A stretch of DNA of 64,000 nt, from the NCBI GenBank assembly GCA_963706835.1, contig CAVPOB010000016.1:248001-312000 (forward strand), in the 5' to 3' direction. The notes under the pieces were generated by a model. That model searched no databases. It was not told the DNA's origin and saw only the letters and a program-made list of their open reading frames with translations. Below, one piece after another: positions 61,961-64,000 of the stretch (the stretch's first letter is position 1; each line of letters begins with the position of its first letter). A program made the position numbers and the translations under genes. This stretch comes from CAVXYG01 sp963706835. Lineage in GTDB: Bacteria; Actinomycetota; Actinomycetes; S36-B12; GCA-2699445.

Positions 61961-62449
61961 ATGAGTCCCCGACAATCCCCTCCTCAGCAGGTGGCGGCGA
62001 TCACCGCTGCCGTGGCGCCCGTCGCCGCGGCCGCCGGTGTGGATCTGGAGGACGTCCAGGTTCGGCAAACCGGCCAGCGACTGCTCGTGCGGATTCTCAT
62101 CGACGCCGACTCGGGCGTGTCGCTGGACACGGTGACCGATGTGTCCCGGGCCATGTCCGCAGCGCTCGACGACAGCGGGGCGCTCGGCGAGCGCCCCTAC
62201 CTGCTGGACGTGGGCAGCCCGGGCGTGGATCGCCCCCTGACCCTGCTGCGCCACTGGCGGCGCAATGCCGGCCGGCTGGTGCGCATTACCGGGACCGACG
62301 GCGCGACGCTGACCGGCCGCATCATCGCCGCAACCGGCGCGGCCGACGACCTCGCGCCGGAGCGCGTCGAGATCGACGTGGACGGCACGGTGACCGCACT
62401 GGCCGGTGACCAGGTGCGCCGCGCCGTGGTCCAGGTCGAGTTCAACTGA
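61961..62449 (+). CDS. rimP: Ribosome maturation factor RimP
   Basis: This 162-residue protein helps 30S subunit assembly. The N-terminal domain has GVDLEDVQVRQTGQRLLVRILIDADSGVSLDTVTDVSRAMSAALDD and YLLDVGSPGVDRPLT; the C-terminal SH3-like part has RRNAGRLVRITGTDGATLTG. GAGGAGG lies a few bases before the ATG. It starts the rimP-nusA-ylxR-infB operon; a possible -10 box TATTCT is at 61885-61890. Confidence 0.95.
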   Translation: MSPRQSPPQQVAAITAAVAPVAAAAGVDLEDVQVRQTGQRLLVRILIDADSGVSLDTVTDVSRAMSAALDDSGALGERPYLLDVGSPGVDRPLTLLRHWRRNAGRLVRITGTDGATLTGRIIAATGAADDLAPERVEIDVDGTVTALAGDQVRRAVVQVEFN

Positions 62450-62467
62450 GGACGGGCAGGAGAGGCG

Positions 62468-63467
62468 ATGGATATCGATATCACCGCGCTGAAGTCACTG
62501 GTGCGGGAGCGCAGCCTCTCGCTGGACGTTGTCGTGAGCGCGATCGAGGACGCACTGACCCTGGCCTACCAGCGGGTCCCCGGCCATGCCGCAGCAGGCG
62601 CGCGTGGAGCTGGACCGATCCACCGGCCACGTCACGGTGTGGGCCGCCGAGCTGGACGAGGAGGGCAACCAGGTCGGCGAGTACGACGACACCCCCGACG
62701 GTTTCGGCCGGGTCGCGGCCGCGACCGCCCGCCAGGTACTGCTGCACCGGCTGCAGGAAGCGACCTCCGACGTGTCGTTCCGCCAGTTCGCCGCCAAGGA
62801 GGGCGATCTGGTGTCGGGCGTGGTCCAGCAGGGCAACGATCCGCGCGTGATCAAGGTCGATCTCGGCGAGTTGGAGGCGTCGCTGCCGCCGGCCGAGCAG
62901 ACGCCGGGGGAGCGATACCCGCACGGGACGCGGCTGCGGTGCCTGGTCACCAGCGTGCGCCGCGGTCAGCGGGCCCCGATGGTCACGGTCTCGCGCACGC
63001 ACCCGAACCTCGTCCAGCAGTTGTTCGCGCTGGAGGTCCCGGAGGTGGCCGACGGCTCGGTGCGGATCGAGGCGATCGCCCGGGAAGCCGGCCATCGCAC
63101 CAAGATCGCGGTCTGGGCGACCAGGCCCGGCGTCAACGCCAAGGGGGCGTGCATCGGTCCGATGGGGCAACGGGTGCGAGCGGTCATGGCTGAGCTGAAC
63201 GGCGAGAAGATCGACATCGTCGACTACGACGAGGATCCGGCGCGATTCGTGGCCAATGCCCTGTCGCCGGCGCGTGTGCGGTCGGTGACCATCGTCGACC
63301 CGACCGCACGAGCGGCTCGCGTCGTGGTGCCCGACTATCAGTTGTCGCTGGCCATCGGCAGGGAGGGGCAGAACGCCCGATTGGCGAACCGGCTCACCGG
63401 CTGGCGCATCGACATCCGTTCCGATACCGAGCCGGGGACGTCCCCAGGCCCGGCGTTGTCGGGGTAG
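62468..63467 (+). CDS. nusA: Transcription termination/antitermination factor NusA, one frameshift
   Basis: NusA binds RNA polymerase and modulates pausing, termination and antitermination. The N-terminal domain starts MDIDITALKSLVRERSLSLDVVVSAIEDALTLAYQ; near 62580 the frame shifts by one (CCCGGCC, one base too many) and continues ARVELDRSTGHVTVWAAELDEEGN. An S1 domain (about 135-200) and two KH domains follow (RPGVNAKGACIGPMGQRVRAVMAEL; YQLSLAIGREGQNARLANRLTGWRIDI). Corrected length is about 333 residues, normal for actinobacteria. It is co-transcribed with rimP. Confidence 0.94.
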
Positions 63468-63474
63468 ACTGAGC

Positions 63475-63828
63475 ATGGCCAGTCCCCGCGCGGGCACTGC
63501 GTCCAAGCCATCGGGTCCCCAGCGAACCTGCGCCGGGTGCCGGGCCGTGGCTCCTCGGGCCTCGCTCTTGCGAGTCGTCGCCGTAGAGGGGATCGCCACC
63601 CCCGATCCCCGACGACGGTTGGCTGGGCGAGGAGCCAACGTGCATCCCACTGGGGAGTGCGTGGCACTGGCGATCCGGCGGAAGTCCCTGGTCCGGGCGC
63701 TGCGCGTGACCGACCTGGACACCCGCGATCTGACGGCGTGGATCGGTGTCCACGGTGCTGACCGCCGGCAACCGCCGGAGTCCCTGTACGACGAGAGCTC
63801 GGGAGCAGATGGAATGAGCGCCCGATGA
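63475..63828 (+). CDS. ylxR: YlxR family (DUF448) RNA-binding protein
   Basis: This 117-residue protein is YlxR, located between nusA and infB in most Gram-positive bacteria. The signature PQRTCAGCRAVAPRASLLRVVA and GRGANVHPTGECVALAIRRKSLVRAL are clear. In other bacteria it is proposed to bind RNA or RNase P. ATG at 63475 is 7 bases after the nusA stop. The C-terminus beyond residue 90 is variable. Confidence 0.93.
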   Translation: MASPRAGTASKPSGPQRTCAGCRAVAPRASLLRVVAVEGIATPDPRRRLAGRGANVHPTGECVALAIRRKSLVRALRVTDLDTRDLTAWIGVHGADRRQPPESLYDESSGADGMSAR

Positions 63829-63915
63829 ACGCCCAGCCATGAGCGTCCACCGATGAACGTGTCCCCCACCAACTGACGGTCCGCGGCAACGTGCCCGGGC
63901 CCAGACAGGAGAGTC

Positions 63916-64000
63916 GTGTCGAAAGTCCGGGTTTACGAACTCGCCAAAGAGTTCGGACTCGAAAGCAAAGAAGTCGTCCAACTGCTGCAAGACATGGGCG
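63916..64000 (+). CDS. infB: Translation initiation factor IF-2, N-terminal fragment
   Basis: Only the first 28 codons are in the window: SKVRVYELAKEFGLESKEVV, then QLLQDMG, the conserved IF-2 N-terminal helix-turn. GTG at 63916 follows AGGAGAG. This piece is richer in A than its surroundings (AAAGAG, GAAAGCAAAGAAG), as often seen near starts of highly translated genes. It is the fourth gene of the rimP operon and continues beyond the window. Confidence 0.93.
   Translation, partial: MSKVRVYELAKEFGLESKEVVQLLQDMG

Overview
The window is high-GC DNA from a bacterium of the class Actinomycetia. This rests on the gene content: SepH, DUF4193, DUF4235, DUF3093, DUF3710, DUF3159 and DUF5998 proteins, the amtB-glnK-glnD nitrogen operon, a ferrochelatase of the iron-sulfur type, a WS/DGAT wax ester/triglyceride synthase, a second GyrA-like topoisomerase subunit, many GTG starts and many apparently leaderless genes. 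The order or genus cannot be fixed from the sequence alone.

Layout. 0.2-4.5 kb: a CrcB-DUF190-CrcB fluoride-export operon, a SulP anion transporter and a baeRF/Rv2629-like protein. 4.5-10 kb: a decayed accessory zone with a broken IS110 transposase carrying two tiny palindromic insertions, a DUF222-HNH protein behind an SOS-like box, a methyltransferase remnant, a frameshifted DUF1295 membrane protein and an orphan Doc toxin remnant. 10-23 kb: MscL, a cyclic-nucleotide-binding protein, a metallophosphoesterase, WS/DGAT, DUF302, sucrase-ferredoxin, a ParC-like protein, a GNAT/acyl-CoA ligase fusion, DUF5998 and a phosphodiesterase. 22-31 kb: a block conserved in actinobacteria (SepH, ferrochelatase, inositol phosphatase, carbonic-anhydrase-like, DUF4193, DUF4235, DUF3093, thioesterase, dUTPase, DUF3710, OB-fold, DUF3159). 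31-44 kb: ftsY, amtB-glnK-glnD, ffh, rpsP-khpA-rimM-trmD, rplS-lepB-rnhB and dprA. 44-50 kb: an M23-like protein, rpsB-tsf, pyrH-frr-cdsA-rlmN. 51-58 kb: a META lipoprotein, an acyl-CoA dehydrogenase, dxr-rseP-ispG and a GNAT. 58-64 kb: a patatin, proS, two ferritin-like proteins, rimP-nusA-ylxR and the start of infB.

Together the genes cover ribosome assembly and translation, SRP targeting and signal-peptide cleavage, nitrogen sensing, isoprenoid and heme synthesis, and cell-division control. No tRNA, rRNA or true CRISPR array was seen.

Two observations stand out. First, three intergenic regions (12.3, 38.6 and 50.6 kb) carry copies of one elaborate repeat element: four 27-bp units, two forward then two inverted, with nearly identical spacing (63-64, 72-73, 63 bp) and different spacer sequences. 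I do not recognise this family. Second, more than 25 single-base indels, mostly a mononucleotide run one base too long, break otherwise intact and often essential genes (tsf, pyrH, frr, cdsA, dxr, rseP, nusA and others). They are most easily explained as sequencing errors, so these genes are annotated as whole genes.
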